This document shows positions 1 through 7,933 of a stretch of 52,584 bases of DNA, piece after piece; position 1 is the stretch's first letter; every line of letters starts with the position of its first letter. A model generated the notes under the pieces. It had not been told where the DNA came from, ran no database searches, and saw only the letters and a list, made by a program, of their open reading frames with translations. A program made the position numbers and the translations under genes. Origin of the DNA: 73-13 sp035555435 (lineage in GTDB: Bacteria > Actinomycetota > Actinomycetes > Actinomycetales > Microbacteriaceae); NCBI GenBank assembly GCA_035555435.1, contig DATMGN010000009.1:1-52584 (forward strand), given 5' to 3'.

Positions 1-990
1 CTCCGTCGGCTTCCACGCGTCGAGGAACTTCCCGAACGCGACGTAGGCACCGGTGAACTTGCCCGCCAGCGGCGGACGCGTGCCGGTCGTCGCGGCGCCC
101 GCGTTCACGAACCCGGTGCCCGAGACCGTGATCGTCTCGCCACCCCAGTCAAGGTCACTGACCTTGGACACGAAGACCTGCGGGGCCGCAACGGTGAACG
201 CAAGCGGAGTGTAGGTCTCGAACGGCGCGTACTTCGCCCCGCCAGCCGCGTAGGTGTAGATGCCGTAGTTGCCGACCTTGATGTCATTCGCGATGGTGGC
301 CGAGACGGTCATCGTGATGGAGAACGAACCGTCAGCCTCGATGACGACGCCACCGGCGGCTTCGCCGCCGATCGTCGCGAGGTCCTCCGCGAGAACACCC
401 CAGCGAGTCTCAATGCCGAAGCGGGCCGAGGATGCCGCGTTGTCAGTCGGCTTCCAGGAGTCCGCGAACTTGCCGAAGACGATGTAGGCGCCGGTGAACT
501 CGCCAGCCAGCGGCGGACGCGTGCCCGTTGTCGCCGCGCCCGCGTTCACGAACCCCGTGCCGGAGACCGTGATCGTTTCGCCGTCTCGAGCAAGGCCTGT
601 CGTCTTCGAGACCGTTACGGTCGGCGCGGCCTCGTCGGCGTCCATGGTCGACATTGCCGACGCACCGAACAGCGTCCCTGTCTCGGCTTCGGTCGCGGTA
701 TCGGTCTTGGCGGTGGACGGTTCCTGCGACTCGGGCGACTCAGCATCCTCACCAGCGGGCACCGTTTCGCCCGCCTCTTCAGCCTCACCCTCGGCGGGCG
801 CGTCCGAATCCTCGGGTGCGTCCTCCTCGATCGGCGCGGTCGGCGTCTCGACCGAGTCCGACTCCGAGACCGGCGGTTCGACGGGCAGATCGTCCGCGAA
901 GGCCGGGGCGGTCAGGCCGCCGAAGATGAGGGCGAGGGCCGCAACGGCTCCCAGGGCGAAGCGGCTCGCGGCGCGAACGGGCTTGGGCAT
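1..990 (-). CDS. HtaA-like haem-locus surface protein, C-terminus beyond window (partial)
   Basis: An open frame runs from ATG at 990 to the left edge without a stop, giving 330 residues. Residues 1-32 form a Sec signal peptide (MPKPVRAASRF, hydrophobic core, AFA cleavage site). Residues ~33-115 are an acidic Pro/Glu/Ser/Thr-rich linker. Then two repeats follow that are nearly identical at DNA level with a 441-bp (147-residue) period, each containing GETITVSGTGFVNAG and TRPPLAG.FTGAY..FGKF. This repeat resembles segments I recall from actinobacterial HtaA-domain proteins, which bind haem at the cell surface. A GGAG sits 11 nt before ATG. It is divergent from hmuO-hmuTUV and shares an iron-box region with them, which supports a role in haem capture. 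The haem-binding residues and any C-terminal anchor cannot be seen here. The assignment rests on repeat character and context. Confidence 0.75.
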   Translation of the reverse strand, partial: MPKPVRAASRFALGAVAALALIFGGLTAPAFADDLPVEPPVSESDSVETPTAPIEEDAPEDSDAPAEGEAEEAGETVPAGEDAESPESQEPSTAKTDTATEAETGTLFGASAMSTMDADEAAPTVTVSKTTGLARDGETITVSGTGFVNAGAATTGTRPPLAGEFTGAYIVFGKFADSWKPTDNAASSARFGIETRWGVLAEDLATIGGEAAGGVVIEADGSFSITMTVSATIANDIKVGNYGIYTYAAGGAKYAPFETYTPLAFTVAAPQVFVSKVSDLDWGGETITVSGTGFVNAGAATTGTRPPLAGKFTGAYVAFGKFLDAWKPTE

Positions 991-1064
991 GCGCGTGGAA
1001 TCTCCAGTCGGGGCGCCGCAGAACGCGAGCGCAGGACAAGGCTGAGACCCTGGCGGGATTGCAC

Positions 1065-1083
1065 TTAGGTAAGGCTCAGCTAA
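1065..1083. promoter_or_regulatory. DtxR/IdeR iron box 1
   Basis: TTAGGTAAGGCTCAGCTAA matches 16 of 19 positions of the DtxR/IdeR consensus TTAGGTTAGGCTAACCTAA. It lies on the HtaA side of the divergent HtaA/hmuO region, placed to repress the minus-strand promoter when iron is plentiful. Confidence 0.85.
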
Positions 1084-1120
1084 GCAGAGCGTACGCAGAC
1101 GTCAGCGGCGTTGTCAAAAT

Positions 1121-1139
1121 TTCGGAGAGGCTTACCTTA
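1121..1139. promoter_or_regulatory. DtxR/IdeR iron box 2, overlapping the hmuO promoter
   Basis: TTCGGAGAGGCTTACCTTA matches 14 of 19 positions of the DtxR/IdeR consensus. It overlaps a possible hmuO promoter (TTGTCA 1111-1116, 16-nt spacer, TACCTT 1133-1138), so repressor binding would block the hmuO-hmuTUV transcript. Its centre is 56 bp from that of box 1. Confidence 0.7.
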
Positions 1140-1160
1140 CTTGCCGTAGACTTCTTCGTC

Positions 1161-1829
1161 ATGACCTCAGCGAACGCGATCGTCGAGCACGATGTCGACG
1201 CCCCCACGCCGCTCTCCGAGCTGTTGCGATCCGCCACCGCCGATCAGCACCAGCGGGCCGAGACGCGCCCCTTCATCGCGGACCTGATGGGCGGCGCGCT
1301 CACGCTCGGCGACTACGTCGACTATGTCGCGCAGTTCGCGTACGTCTACGAGGCCCTCGAGTCGCGCGACACCTCCGCCGACCCGGCGCCCCTGCACGAC
1401 CCGCGCCTCGCCCGTCTGGCCTCGATCGAGTCGGACCTCGCCGCGTTCGGCGCCGCCGACTGGCGCACGACCCACCCCGCGCTGCCGTCGACCGCGGCGT
1501 ACGCCGCCCGACTTCGCGAGCTCTCGGTCGGTCGCTACGCCGAGTACCTCGCCCACCACTACACCCGCTACCTCGGCGACCTGTCGGGCGGCCAGGCGAT
1601 CGGCGCGATGATCGCGCGACACTACGGCGCGACGCCGGAGCAGCTCGCGTTCTTCCACTTCGCGGACATCGAGAAGCCCGTCATCTACAAGCGCGAGTAC
1701 CGTGAGGCCCTCGATGCCCTCGAGCTCACGGCTGAGGAGCGCGAGGCGGTCGTCGCCGAGGCTCGGGCCGCGTTCGACTTCAATGCCGCGGTGTTCGACG
1801 AGCTGGGCTCGCGCGCCGACGCCGCATAG
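1161..1829 (+). CDS. hmuO: Haem oxygenase (biliverdin-producing)
   Basis: 222 residues, the usual length of bacterial haem oxygenases. The enzyme opens haem to biliverdin, CO and Fe2+ in the cytoplasm, releasing iron from imported haem. The proximal haem ligand is H30 in the ATADQHQRAE context. The distal-helix signature RYLGDLSGGQ is at residues 136-145, and HHY precedes it as in HmuO. I chose ATG 1161 because a longer reading from 1059 would run through both iron boxes and the promoter. There is no clear Shine-Dalgarno, so translation may be leaderless or nearly so. The stop is 1 nt before the hmuT GTG start, so hmuOTUV probably form one iron-repressed operon. Confidence 0.93.
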   Translation: MTSANAIVEHDVDAPTPLSELLRSATADQHQRAETRPFIADLMGGALTLGDYVDYVAQFAYVYEALESRDTSADPAPLHDPRLARLASIESDLAAFGAADWRTTHPALPSTAAYAARLRELSVGRYAEYLAHHYTRYLGDLSGGQAIGAMIARHYGATPEQLAFFHFADIEKPVIYKREYREALDALELTAEEREAVVAEARAAFDFNAAVFDELGSRADAA

Positions 1830-1830
1830 C

Positions 1831-2928
1831 GTGCGCGCGCGGCAACGCGGCATCCTGGGTGCCGCGCTCGTCCTCGTCGTGGCGCTCTCCGGGTGCGCGG
1901 CGGGCCACACGGGTCCGGCCGAGCCGGTCGGCGACGGCGCGTCGCTCGTGCCGCTCGACCAGCTCGAGCTGATCGCCGACCCCTTCACCCACGAGGGCGC
2001 CTCGACGGCGATCCTGCACGAGACGGCGATCGAGCCGGTCGCGACCAAGCCCGCACAGCAGCTCCCGGCCACCGTCGAGTCGGCCGACCTCGGCGGCGCG
2101 ACGACCGTGACGGTGACCGACACTTCGCGGGTCATCGCGATCGACCTCGCCGGTTCGCTCGCGGCGACCGTCTGGGGACTCGGTTTCGGCGACACCCTCA
2201 TCGCACGTGATCAGTCGACGACGTTCCCCGGCGCCGCCGACCTGCCGCTCGCCACCTCCGGCGGCCACTCGGTGAACGCCGAGGCGATCATCGCCCAGCG
2301 CCCCTCCCTCGTCATCACGGATGGCACCATCGGACCGCGCGATGTCATCGAGCAGCTGCGCGACGTCGGGATCACGGTCGTCTTCGTCGACCACGAGTCC
2401 TCGTTCGAGGGCGCGCAGCAGCTCGCCCGCGATGTCGCGGCGATCTACGGTGCACCCGAGGCAGGAGAGCTGCTCGCCGACCAGATCGGGGTCGACATCG
2501 CCGCCGTCGAGGCGTCGATCGCAACGATCTCGCCGACACCCGGCATGCGCATGATGTTCCTCTACCTGCGCGGCGGCAGCGGCATCTACTACCTCTTCGG
2601 CGAGGCGTCCGGCAGCGCCGACCTGATCCATGCTCTTGGCGGCATAGACGTCGCGAGCGAGATCGGCTGGCGCGGCATGCAGCCGATCACCGACGAGGCG
2701 ACGATCGCCGCGAACCCCGACATCATCCTCGTCATGACGGAGGGACTCGTCTCCGTCGGCGGCGTCGACGGGCTCCTCGACGAGATCCCGGCGATCGCGC
2801 TGACGAACGCCGGGAAGCACCGCCGGTTCGTCGACATGGCCGACGGCCAGGTGCTGTCCTTCGGCCCCCGCACCGCCGCCGTGGTCGACGCACTCGCGCG
2901 TGCCATCTACGCACCCGAGGCGGAGTGA
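1831..2928 (+). CDS. hmuT: Haem ABC transporter substrate-binding lipoprotein
   Basis: 365 residues from GTG 1831. The N-terminus is a lipoprotein signal (VRARQRGILG, hydrophobic stretch, lipobox LSGC with C22), so the protein is anchored outside the membrane. The rest reads as a cluster A/TroA-like helical-backbone binding protein, with TSRVIAIDLAGSLAATVWGLG, then AEAIIAQRPSLVITDG and later ANPDIILVMTEGL. It would take haem from the HtaA-type surface protein and pass it to HmuUV. It starts 1 nt after hmuO, and hmuU follows after 7 nt. The axial haem ligands cannot be assigned by eye. A siderophore-binding role is possible, but the hmuO neighbour favours haem. Confidence 0.88.
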   Translation: MRARQRGILGAALVLVVALSGCAAGHTGPAEPVGDGASLVPLDQLELIADPFTHEGASTAILHETAIEPVATKPAQQLPATVESADLGGATTVTVTDTSRVIAIDLAGSLAATVWGLGFGDTLIARDQSTTFPGAADLPLATSGGHSVNAEAIIAQRPSLVITDGTIGPRDVIEQLRDVGITVVFVDHESSFEGAQQLARDVAAIYGAPEAGELLADQIGVDIAAVEASIATISPTPGMRMMFLYLRGGSGIYYLFGEASGSADLIHALGGIDVASEIGWRGMQPITDEATIAANPDIILVMTEGLVSVGGVDGLLDEIPAIALTNAGKHRRFVDMADGQVLSFGPRTAAVVDALARAIYAPEAE

Positions 2929-2935
2929 CTCGACG

Positions 2936-3970
2936 ATGAGGGCTCGCCGCACGATCGTCTTTGCCGTCCTGACGGCGCTGCTGGTCGGCGGCATCCTCGC
3001 CTCGCTCGCGCTCGGTCAGCTGCCCGTCAGCCCCCAGCAGCTCATCGGTTCGATCCTGCAGGGCCTCGGCATCGACAACGCCTGGGCGCCCGACGACCCC
3101 ACGTTGACCGACGCGCTGTGGCGGGTGCGATTCGCCCGCATCGCCATGTCGATCCTCGTCGGCGCCCTGCTGTCGGTCGCGGGCGCGATCATGCAGGCGA
3201 TCTTCGGCAACCCCCTCGCCGAGCCCGGCGTCGTCGGCGTCTCCTCCGGTGCCGCCGTCGGCGCCGCCGCCGCGATCTCCTTCGGCGCCGGCGCGCTCGG
3301 CGGCTGGACGGTCGCCGCCGCGGCGTTCGTCGGAGCGCTGCTCGCGATCGTCCTCGTCTATCTCACGGCACGCTCCCGCGGCCGCACCGAAGTCGTGACC
3401 CTGCTGCTCACCGGTATCGCGGTCAATGCCTTCGCGGGCGCGGGCCTCGCCCTCGTGCTCTTCATGTCCAACTCGGCGAGCCGTGAGCAGATCATCTTCT
3501 GGCAGCTCGGCTCGCTCAACGGCTCGCGCTGGATCGATGTCCTCATCGTCGTCGCCGTCGGCCTGCCGACGCTCGTGGTCGGTCTCGCGCTCTCACGCCG
3601 CTACGATCTGCTCGCGCTCGGTGAGCGCACCGCCTCCCACCTCGGGGTCCGCGTCGAGCGGCTCCGCGTCGTCTCGATCATCCTCGTCGCGCTCATGACC
3701 GGCGTCGCGGTCGCGTTCGTCGGGATCATCGCGTTCGTCGGCCTCGTCATCCCGCACCTCGTGCGCATGATGCTCGGGCCGAGCCACCGCTCCCTCATCG
3801 TCGGCTCGCTCATCGGCGGTGCCGCGCTCATGGTCTGGGCGGACCTCGTCGCCCGGACCGCGGTGCCGCTGTCCGACCTCCCGATCGGGATGCTCACGTC
3901 GCTCATCGGCGGACCGTTCTTCTTCTGGCTCATCCGGCGCAACCGCGCGAAGGCGGGAGGCTGGGCATGA
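2936..3970 (+). CDS. hmuU: Haem ABC transporter permease (FecCD family)
   Basis: 344 residues and about ten hydrophobic segments, typical for FecCD/BtuC permeases. Family hallmarks are RIAMSILVGALLSVAGAIMQ, then NPLAEPGVVGVSSGAAVG, and near the C-terminus FVGLVIPHLVRMMLGPSHR, the conserved cytoplasmic loop that contacts the ATPase. I chose ATG 2936, 7 nt after the hmuT stop, because MRARRTIVFAVLTALLVGG gives a normal first membrane helix; the in-frame ATG at 2900 lies inside hmuT. Its last four bases overlap the hmuV start (ATGA), so the two are translationally coupled. It forms the haem channel with HmuV. Confidence 0.92.
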   Translation: MRARRTIVFAVLTALLVGGILASLALGQLPVSPQQLIGSILQGLGIDNAWAPDDPTLTDALWRVRFARIAMSILVGALLSVAGAIMQAIFGNPLAEPGVVGVSSGAAVGAAAAISFGAGALGGWTVAAAAFVGALLAIVLVYLTARSRGRTEVVTLLLTGIAVNAFAGAGLALVLFMSNSASREQIIFWQLGSLNGSRWIDVLIVVAVGLPTLVVGLALSRRYDLLALGERTASHLGVRVERLRVVSIILVALMTGVAVAFVGIIAFVGLVIPHLVRMMLGPSHRSLIVGSLIGGAALMVWADLVARTAVPLSDLPIGMLTSLIGGPFFFWLIRRNRAKAGGWA

Positions 3971-4752
3971 GCCTCCCGATCGCCTACCGCGCCTCCGGCA
4001 TCGGCTACCGCGTCGGCGACGCCGAGATCCTCGCCGACGTCTCGCTCGAGGTCGGCTATGGGCGAGTGCTCGCGCTCGTCGGGCCCAACGGCGCCGGCAA
4101 GTCGACGCTGCTCGGCGTGCTCGCGGGCGACGTCGCACCGACGGAGGGCTGGGTCGCGCTCGATGACCGCCCCATCGCCGACTGGTCGGTGCGGGAGCTC
4201 GCCCGGCGACGCGCCGTCCTCCTCCAGTCGAACGCCGTCGCGTTCTCCTTCACGGGCCGCGAGGTCGTCGAGATGGGCCGGGCTCCGTGGCTCGGCACGC
4301 TCGCCGCGGACGACGACGAGCACGCGATCGCCGGAGCCCTCGAGGAGACGGACGCGACGGGCTTCGCCGACCGCCCCTTCCCGACGCTCTCCGGCGGCGA
4401 ACGCGCCCGCGTCTCGCTCGCCCGCGTCCTCGCACAGGACACGCCGGTGCTGCTGCTCGACGAGCCGACCGCGTCGCTCGACCTCGGCCACCAGGAGGAC
4501 GTGCTGCGGGTCGCGCGCCGACTCGCTGAGCGGGGCCGCGCCGTCGTCGCGGTGCTCCACGACCTGTCGCTCGCCGCCGCCTACGCCGACGACCTCGCGA
4601 TGCTCCACCACGGCCGCCTCGTCGCCCACGGCTCGCCCGCCGAGGTGCTGACCGCGGAGCGCGTCGAGGAGGTCTACCGCACCCCCGTCCGCATCCTCGC
4701 CGACCCCGACACGGGCCGACCGGTGGTGCTGCCCCGCCGGACGTTCGCCTGA
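3967..4752 (+). CDS. hmuV: Haem ABC transporter ATP-binding protein
   Basis: 261 residues. Walker A GPNGAGKST at residues 39-47, Q-loop near LLQSNA, signature LSGGERAR at 141-148, Walker B VLLLDEPTASLD at 161-172, and H-loop VLHDLSLAA. The sequence is closest to the FecE/HmuV class that powers FecCD-type permeases. The start overlaps the hmuU stop by 4 nt. It is the last gene of the iron-regulated operon; AraC-type gene 4804 follows with its own promoter-like element. Confidence 0.93.
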   Translation: MSLPIAYRASGIGYRVGDAEILADVSLEVGYGRVLALVGPNGAGKSTLLGVLAGDVAPTEGWVALDDRPIADWSVRELARRRAVLLQSNAVAFSFTGREVVEMGRAPWLGTLAADDDEHAIAGALEETDATGFADRPFPTLSGGERARVSLARVLAQDTPVLLLDEPTASLDLGHQEDVLRVARRLAERGRAVVAVLHDLSLAAAYADDLAMLHHGRLVAHGSPAEVLTAERVEEVYRTPVRILADPDTGRPVVLPRRTFA

Positions 4753-4767
4753 ACGCGGCACGGCGGC

Positions 4768-4803
4768 TACGCTGACGTCGATCGAGCGAAGGAGCTGATC
4801 GAC
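4768..4803 (+). promoter_or_regulatory. Promoter and inverted repeat enclosing the RBS of the AraC-type regulator
   Basis: TACGCT (4768-4773) is a plausible -10. Just downstream GTCGATC (4777-4783) and GATCGAC (4797-4803) form a perfect 7-bp inverted repeat whose loop contains GGAG (4791-4794), the ribosome-binding site of GTG 4804. It could be an autoregulatory operator or an RNA hairpin that limits translation. Confidence 0.4.
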
Positions 4804-5763
4804 GTGAGTTCGGCGATGGCGTTGGAGCGCCGCCTGCGTCCGCTCGGGCAGCTCGATGCGGCTCGTCTGCCCATCCAGGATCGGCTCGGCAACTGGACGG
4901 CGGCGACCGCGCGGTTCCTCGTCCCGCTGCGCATCACCGCGCAGGCGGAGACCGTCAACGGGACGATCCGCGCCGACGAGTCCGAGGGCGTGAGGCTGTG
5001 CCGGATCACCGCGAGCGCGCACGACGGCGAGCGCACCGCGGAGCTCGCAGAACGCGATGCGGTGCGCTACGTGAAGTTCGCGATCCCGCTCGGCCGGCGC
5101 GTGACGGTGGCGCAGCACGGACGCCGGATCACGCTCGCCCCGGGCGAGCTGTGCCTCTACCGCACGAGCGCACCGTACGCGGTCGGCAGTGACGCCCCGC
5201 TCGACTTCGCGATCGGCATGGTGCCGGAGGATGCGATCCCGCTGAACGCGGCGCGCCTCGACGAGCTCGCCGCGACGCGGCTGCGCGGCGAGGGCATCGC
5301 GGCGCTGCGGGCGACGCTCTTGCGCGTCGCCGACGCGGGCATCACGGCGTTCGAGCGCGACCGCAGTCTGGACCGGCTCGTCGCCGTGCGACCGGAGGGC
5401 GAGGTGCTCGACCGCGCGCTGCGGGCCCGCTACGACGCGCTGCGGCAGCGGGCCGAGCACCTCATCCGCGAGCGCATCGCGACACCCTGGCTCACGCCCG
5501 ACTATCTCGCCGACGCGCTCGCCGTGTCTCGGCGGACCCTGTACGCCGCGTTCTCGACCGACGGCCGCACCGTCGCCGGCACGATCCGGCACGCCCGGCT
5601 CGACCACGCGCGGGACCTGCTGCAACGGTTGGCGCCGGAGGGGAGCTCGGTGTCGGAGATCGCGGCGCGCAGCGGCTTCCAGAGCGCCGCGCACTTCAGC
5701 CGGCTCTACCGGGCTGAGTTCGGCAGGCCGCCGTCGAGGGATCGGCCGGCTGCGTCCGCTTGA
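4804..5763 (+). CDS. AraC-family transcriptional regulator
   Basis: 319 residues from GTG 4804, preceded by GGAG with 9-nt spacing. Residues ~1-190 look like the AraC-binding-like (AraC/ArgR-type effector) domain, with the segment YVKFAIPLGRRVTVAQHGRR and GELCLYRTSAPYAV. Residues ~220-315 hold two helix-turn-helix motifs: LADALAVSRRTLYAAF and, second, VSEIAARSGFQSAAHFSRLYRAEFG. This layout is common in regulators that switch on a neighbouring catabolic enzyme in response to its substrate. The nitrilase gene follows in the same direction 82 nt later and is the natural target. The effector is unknown. Confidence 0.88.
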   Translation: MSSAMALERRLRPLGQLDAARLPIQDRLGNWTAATARFLVPLRITAQAETVNGTIRADESEGVRLCRITASAHDGERTAELAERDAVRYVKFAIPLGRRVTVAQHGRRITLAPGELCLYRTSAPYAVGSDAPLDFAIGMVPEDAIPLNAARLDELAATRLRGEGIAALRATLLRVADAGITAFERDRSLDRLVAVRPEGEVLDRALRARYDALRQRAEHLIRERIATPWLTPDYLADALAVSRRTLYAAFSTDGRTVAGTIRHARLDHARDLLQRLAPEGSSVSEIAARSGFQSAAHFSRLYRAEFGRPPSRDRPAASA

Positions 5764-5833
5764 CGAATCGTGCGCCCGCGCCGGTGCGCCGGCCCCGCGG
5801 CACGCGTCGGCAAGCCGCCGCCGAGCGCCCCCG

Positions 5834-5839
5834 TAGTCT
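5834..5839 (+). promoter_or_regulatory. -10 element of the nitrilase gene
   Basis: TAGTCT ends 6 nt before ATG 5846, the spacing of a leaderless actinobacterial promoter, and no Shine-Dalgarno is present. Confidence 0.6.
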
Positions 5840-5845
5840 GCGGGC

Positions 5846-6871
5846 ATGAACGACAAGATCGTGCGCGTCGCCGCCGTCCACGCCGCCGCCCCCTTCCTCG
5901 ACCTGCCGGCGGGCGTCGAGAAGACCCGTGAAGCGATCCTCGAGGCCGGCCGCGGCGGGGCGAAGATCGTCGTCTTCCCCGAGACCTTCCTGCCGGGCTA
6001 CCCCCACTGGATCTGGTCGCACACCGCGAAGTACGCCGCGCCGCTGTTCGCTCGGCTCTACGACAACGCCCTCGAGCTGCCGAGCGCCGAGTCGCGGGCC
6101 ATCGGCGAGGCCGCACGCGAGGCGGGCGTCTGGGTCGTGCTCGGCACCGACGAGCGGGACGGCGGCACGCTCTACAACACGCAGGCGTACTTCGGCCCCG
6201 ACGGACGGCTCGTCGCCCGCCACCGCAAACTGCACCCGACGAACGCGGAGCGCACCGTGTGGGGCCGCGGCGACGGGCGCGACGTCTTCGTCGTCGACAC
6301 CGGCTTCGCCCGGCTCGGCGGCCTCATCTGCTTCGAGCACAGCATGGACCTGCCGCGGTATGCGCTCACGACGCTCGGGGAGCAGATCCACGTCGCGACC
6401 TGGCCCGCGATCAACGCGACCCACGCCGACCCCAACGCGGGCGACTTCGACCACTACTCCACGACGCTCGCGCAGGCGCACGCGATCTGCGCGCAGACCT
6501 ACGTCGTCGTCTCGCAGGGCATGATCACGCAGGAGATCATCGACACGCTCGGCATCCCCGACGGTCCCGACGCGCCGACGCTCGGGGGTGGACTGTCCGG
6601 CTTCATCGGCCCGAACGGCAAGTGGCTGTCGGAGCCGCACCGGGACACCGAGGCGATCATCTATGGCGACCTGGACCTCGGCATCATCCCGTTCGCGAAG
6701 TTCTTCGCGGACGGCGCCGGGCACTACGCACGTCCCGACGTGTTCCGCTTCGGAGTCGACGCGACGCCGCAGACGCCCCTCACCGACCAGGCCGTCGTCG
6801 CGATCGACGCGCTCACGCCGCACACCGAGGACGGCGCCGAGCCGATCGGCCGCGTGCTCGGGGTCCGCTGA
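5846..6871 (+). CDS. Nitrilase (C-N hydrolase family)
   Basis: 341 residues, full length for a true nitrilase. The Glu-Lys-Cys triad is E46 (VVFPETFLPGYP), K128 (RHRKLHPT) and C162 (GGLICFEHSMDLPR). The Cys context CFEH is a variant of the usual CWEH. Nitrilases hydrolyse R-CN to R-COOH plus ammonia in the cytoplasm; the substrate class (aliphatic or arylaceto-) cannot be decided by eye. It is probably leaderless and probably controlled by the AraC-type regulator upstream. It converges with the lipoate ligase gene, with 12 nt between them. Confidence 0.9.
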   Translation: MNDKIVRVAAVHAAAPFLDLPAGVEKTREAILEAGRGGAKIVVFPETFLPGYPHWIWSHTAKYAAPLFARLYDNALELPSAESRAIGEAAREAGVWVVLGTDERDGGTLYNTQAYFGPDGRLVARHRKLHPTNAERTVWGRGDGRDVFVVDTGFARLGGLICFEHSMDLPRYALTTLGEQIHVATWPAINATHADPNAGDFDHYSTTLAQAHAICAQTYVVVSQGMITQEIIDTLGIPDGPDAPTLGGGLSGFIGPNGKWLSEPHRDTEAIIYGDLDLGIIPFAKFFADGAGHYARPDVFRFGVDATPQTPLTDQAVVAIDALTPHTEDGAEPIGRVLGVR

Positions 6872-6883
6872 CGACGCGCGCGA

Positions 6884-7933
6884 TCAGGGGACCCGGTGGG
6901 TCCACTCCGGGTCGCTGAACTTCGAGGTCGCGAGGGCCTCGGCAGCGGCGAGCTCATCGGGGTGCAACACGTCGTCGACCAGTCCATACCGCTCGCGGAA
7001 TACGCCGATGAGGGCGTCGATGATCGCCTCGCGTTCGAGCCCCGTCTGCGAACGGATCGGATCGACGCGCTTCGCGGCGGAGGCGATCCCCTTGTCGCTG
7101 AGCTTCTCGCGGCCGATCCGCAGGATCTGCGTCATCCGCTCGCCGTCCATGTCGTACGCCATCGTGACGTGGTGCAGCAGCCCGCCGCCGGCGAGCCGCT
7201 TCTGCGCGGCGCCGCCGATCTTGCCCCCGGGGCTCGCGATGTCGTTCAGCGGCACGTAGGTCGCGTCGATCCCGAGCGAGCGCAGGCCCTCGACCGCCCA
7301 ATCGTCGAGGAACGCGTACGAGTCGGCGAAGCTCATCCCCTGCACGAGGTCGACGGGCGCAGTGATCGAGTAGACGATGACCTGCCCGCCCGCCATGTAC
7401 ATCGCGCCGCCGCCGGAGATGCGTCGCACCACCTCGACGCCGTAGCGCTCGGCCGCCTCGAGGTCGACCTCGTTGCGCACCGACTGGAACGAGCCGATCA
7501 CGACGGCGGAGCGGTCCCACTCCCAGAAGCGCAGCGTCGGCTCGCGCAGCCCCGCGGCGACGCGCTCGGCGAGCACCTCGTCGAGCGCGACCTGCGTGCG
7601 CGGCGGGAGGGACGGGCCGCGCACGAGTCGCCAAGGGTAGTCGGCCCATTCGCGGCCGCCGGCGACGGCGCGACGCACCGCGGTCGCGATGCCTTCCGGC
7701 GTGACCCCGAGCAGCTCGGCCTCGGGCGGCAGCGCCTGGCGGATCGCACCCGCGATGTCCTTCGCGCTCGCGTCGGCGGGCAGGCCCTCCACCGCAGCGT
7801 CCATGACCGCGAGCGCGGAGTCGGGCTCGAGGAAGAAGTCGCCGGCGATCCGCACGCCCGCCAGGCGCTCGTCGACCACCTCGAGGTCGACGACGACGAG
7901 CTTGCCGCCGGGCACCTTGTACTCGCCGTGCAT
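6884..7933 (-). CDS. lplA: Lipoate-protein ligase, accessory domain fused at the N-terminus
   Basis: 349 residues from ATG 7933. The C-terminal ~250 residues are the LplA/BPL catalytic fold, with SGGGAMYMAGGQVIVYSI (nucleotide/lipoate loop) and the lysine segment GGKIGGAAQKRLAGG. The N-terminal ~90 residues (EYKVPGGKLVVVDLEV... VRIAGDFFLEPD) resemble the small LplB/LplA C-terminal accessory domain (PF10437 type). The usual order is therefore reversed. The protein attaches lipoate to the E2/GcvH subunits of 2-oxoacid dehydrogenases or the glycine cleavage system. Its start overlaps the stop of the hydrolase gene upstream (TGATG), so the two are co-transcribed. The accessory-domain call is from memory of the family. 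Confidence 0.85.
   Translation of the reverse strand: MHGEYKVPGGKLVVVDLEVVDERLAGVRIAGDFFLEPDSALAVMDAAVEGLPADASAKDIAGAIRQALPPEAELLGVTPEGIATAVRRAVAGGREWADYPWRLVRGPSLPPRTQVALDEVLAERVAAGLREPTLRFWEWDRSAVVIGSFQSVRNEVDLEAAERYGVEVVRRISGGGAMYMAGGQVIVYSITAPVDLVQGMSFADSYAFLDDWAVEGLRSLGIDATYVPLNDIASPGGKIGGAAQKRLAGGGLLHHVTMAYDMDGERMTQILRIGREKLSDKGIASAAKRVDPIRSQTGLEREAIIDALIGVFRERYGLVDDVLHPDELAAAEALATSKFSDPEWTHRVP

Noticed and set aside
494..1045. Plus-strand frame of 183 codons at the left edge
   Set aside because: The minus strand encodes the signal peptide and HtaA-like repeats here; the plus frame has no recognisable features.
1059..1160. Start of hmuO at 1059
   Set aside because: The extension would run through both iron boxes and the promoter and is not part of haem oxygenases.
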